Part shown: in pieces, positions 7,577 to 8,506 of the stretch | Layout of the letters: every line of letters starts with the position of its first letter | Numbering within the stretch: position 1 is the stretch's first letter | NCBI GenBank assembly: GCA_028287665.1 | Contig: JAQBPF010000239.1 | Span: forward strand, 1-8,506 | Origin: Deinococcus sp. | GTDB taxonomy: Bacteria; Deinococcota; Deinococci; Deinococcales; Deinococcaceae | DNA: 8,506 nucleotides | Direction: 5' to 3' | The notes under the pieces: model-generated | The model's input: only the letters and a program-made list of their open reading frames with translations | Told to the model about the DNA's origin: nothing | Database searches by the model: none | Made by a program: the position numbers and the translations under genes

Positions 7577-7593
7577 GCTCTGCCGTAGAGCTT
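7575..7593 (+). other. Stem-loop at the trmD stop codon
   Basis: AAGCTCT (7575-7581), loop GCCGT, AGAGCTT (7587-7593) form a perfect seven-base-pair hairpin beginning inside the trmD stop codon. It has no U-tract, so it is more likely a 3'-end stabiliser or weak attenuator than a strong terminator. Read-through into the next gene 71 bases from the trmD stop is plausible. Confidence 0.45.
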
Positions 7594-7647
7594 CTGTAGC
7601 TTCCGCACAAGTCCTCACCCCCGTTCAGGGCGCAGGATAAGTGCACC

Positions 7648-8259
7648 ATGTCCGCGTCTCCGGTTGTTCCGCTTTTTCCCTTGCCAAACCTCGTACTGTT
7701 TCCTGGGCAAGTGCTGCCCCTGTATGTTTTTGAACCACGTTACCGGGCGCTGCTGGCACGGGTGCAGGAAACGGGCGAGCCGTTCGGCATCGTGCGGGTC
7801 CGCGAAACCAGCAATGAATCCAATCTGCCCTTTCACGAGAGGGTTTCTAAAGTCGGCACCTACGCCCACCTGATGCAGGCCCAGGGCCACGAAGACGGCA
7901 CCAGCAGCATCATCGTGGTGGGCGGCGACCGCTTCCGTATTCAGGACTTTGACCTGAGTGAGCCCTACCTGAGCGCTGCCGTGGAAGACTGGCCGCTGGA
8001 ACCCGACCCCCTGGGCCTGCCCGCCACCGAGGCTGTGGCCCGCCGCCTGCTGGCCGACCTCCTGCGGCTGCGGCCCAGCGACGCCGCTGCCATCCGCGAC
8101 AATGCCCCCGACGAACCCCTGCTGCTGGCCAGTTTTGCCGCCGCCCTGCTGCCCCTCACCGCCGAACAGCGGGAAGAGGCGCTGGAAGGCAAGACCCTGC
8201 TTGACCGACTCGACATCCTGATGTCCACAGTTCCGGCGGGAGCGCGCGAACTGAATTAG
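7648..8259 (+). CDS. Stand-alone LON substrate-binding-domain protein
   Basis: The 203-residue protein matches the N-terminal substrate-binding domain of Lon protease (PF02190 type) without the AAA+ and peptidase domains. The opening [31 protein letters not shown] (6-36) is diagnostic. The segments EPFGIVRV (44-51), [10 protein letters not shown] (66-75) and [10 protein letters not shown] (92-101) match the remaining beta-rich core. A helical C-terminal half follows (about 125-195), similar to the helical bundle after the LON domain. No ATP-binding or Ser-Lys catalytic residues are present, so it is not a protease. Functions of such short LON proteins are poorly defined; peptide or misfolded-protein binding is a guess. 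The start at 7648 directly precedes the conserved motif and has AGGA (7634-7637) ten bases upstream. It may be the last gene of the trmD transcript, as a strong hairpin follows it. Confidence 0.88.
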   Translation: MSASPVVPLFPLPNLVLFPGQVLPLYVFEPRYRALLARVQETGEPFGIVRVRETSNESNLPFHERVSKVGTYAHLMQAQGHEDGTSSIIVVGGDRFRIQDFDLSEPYLSAAVEDWPLEPDPLGLPATEAVARRLLADLLRLRPSDAAAIRDNAPDEPLLLASFAAALLPLTAEQREEALEGKTLLDRLDILMSTVPAGARELN

Positions 8260-8277
8260 GAACGCTGCCAGCAGGGC

Positions 8278-8313
8278 AAACGGCGCTGGAGTGTGATGCT
8301 CACAGCGCCGTTT
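8278..8313 (+). terminator. Probable terminator after the LON-domain gene
   Basis: AAACGGCGCT (8278-8287) and AGCGCCGTTT (8304-8313) form a perfect ten-base-pair stem around a 16-base loop that can pair further (GAG 8289-8291 with CTC 8299-8301). A T-rich but interrupted tail (TTTGGTGTTTGGTT) follows. Position and stem strength suggest a terminator. The missing clean U-tract lowers certainty. Confidence 0.65.
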
Positions 8314-8382
8314 GGTGTTTGGTTAGGAGCATCATCGGTACAGGCTCACAGGAATCAAGGAAGGTGATGAGGGTCTTCCAAC

Positions 8383-8506
8383 ATGGAGGTTCCTGGTCAG
8401 ATCATGGGTATTGAGGCCGCCACGCCCTTTGAATTGATCACTTCCAGCTCCTCTGGAGCAGTTCTCCGAATTACACCACCGAAAAAAGAGACTTTCGGTG
8501 GCTCCA
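8383..8506 (+). CDS. Unrecognised protein, 5' part only, cut by the window edge
   Basis: From ATG 8383 the frame is open to the window end, 41 complete codons beginning MEVPGQIMGIEAATPFELI and ending near KKETFGGS. GAGGG (8369-8373) lies nine bases upstream and an in-frame stop at 8368-8370 closes the frame behind it. An alternative start is ATG 8404. I recognise no family. About half its codons end in G or C (20 of 40 by hand count), clearly below the neighbouring genes, so it may be recently acquired, weakly expressed, or not a gene. The minus strand is also open from the window end to a stop at 8332-8334, so the opposite orientation cannot be excluded. Confidence 0.35.
   Translation, partial: MEVPGQIMGIEAATPFELITSSSSGAVLRITPPKKETFGGS
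8476..8501. other. Perfect inverted repeat at the window end
   Basis: CCACCGAAA (8476-8484) and TTTCGGTGG (8493-8501) form a nine-base-pair hairpin with an eight-base loop. It lies within the candidate partial CDS. No U-tract follows on the plus strand. The context is cut off by the window edge. Confidence 0.5.

Overview
The window looks like a chromosomal segment of a Deinococcus or close relative. The DNA is GC-rich, with mostly G or C in third codon positions. Two genes (ctpA and khpA) have a -10-like TAnnnT hexamer placed only 6-7 bases before the start codon and no Shine-Dalgarno sequence. That is the leaderless arrangement known to be common in Deinococcus. The genus assignment is an inference; no rRNA or other taxonomic marker is present.

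Layout. (1) 1-1742, envelope protease and divergent promoter region: a secreted S41 C-terminal processing protease (ctpA) on the minus strand ends in a clear intrinsic terminator near 60-99. A 308-bp region separates it from the plus-strand genes. (2) 1743-4779, cell-division and cell-wall-hydrolysis operon: ftsE, ftsX and a secreted coiled-coil protein with an EnvC-like LytM/M23 domain. The three genes overlap by single bases at stop/start junctions, so they are almost certainly cotranscribed and translationally coupled. The LytM domain lacks all the usual zinc and catalytic residues, which predicts an activator of another hydrolase and not an enzyme. (3) 4808-5229, ribosomal protein S16 (rpsP) with its own extended -10 promoter, a leader, and two tandem hairpins, the second a good intrinsic terminator. 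(4) 5230-5737, about 500 bp without a convincing gene but dense in dyad symmetries. One complex stem-loop (5313-5369) resembles a dispersed intergenic repeat. (5) 5738-7576, the rest of the classical S16 operon: khpA, rimM and trmD. (6) 7648-8313, a stand-alone LON substrate-binding-domain protein followed by a strong hairpin. (7) 8314-8506, a probable but unrecognised CDS starting at 8383 and cut by the window edge.

How the genes work together. FtsE (ATPase) and FtsX (membrane subunit) use ATP binding and hydrolysis to change the conformation of the periplasmic coiled-coil protein, which controls peptidoglycan cleavage at division. CtpA-type proteases often act on cell-wall enzymes, so its divergent placement fits the same process. 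S16, KhpA, RimM and TrmD form the conserved small-subunit assembly, RNA-binding and tRNA-modification set. Here the set is split by a terminator and a hairpin-rich spacer, with a probable separate leaderless promoter for khpA.

No phage, CRISPR, insertion sequence or defence system was seen. The most unusual items are the catalytically dead EnvC-like protein, a tandem-duplicated rimM start that makes an upstream mini-ORF ending in an ATGA overlap, and the hairpin-rich spacer.
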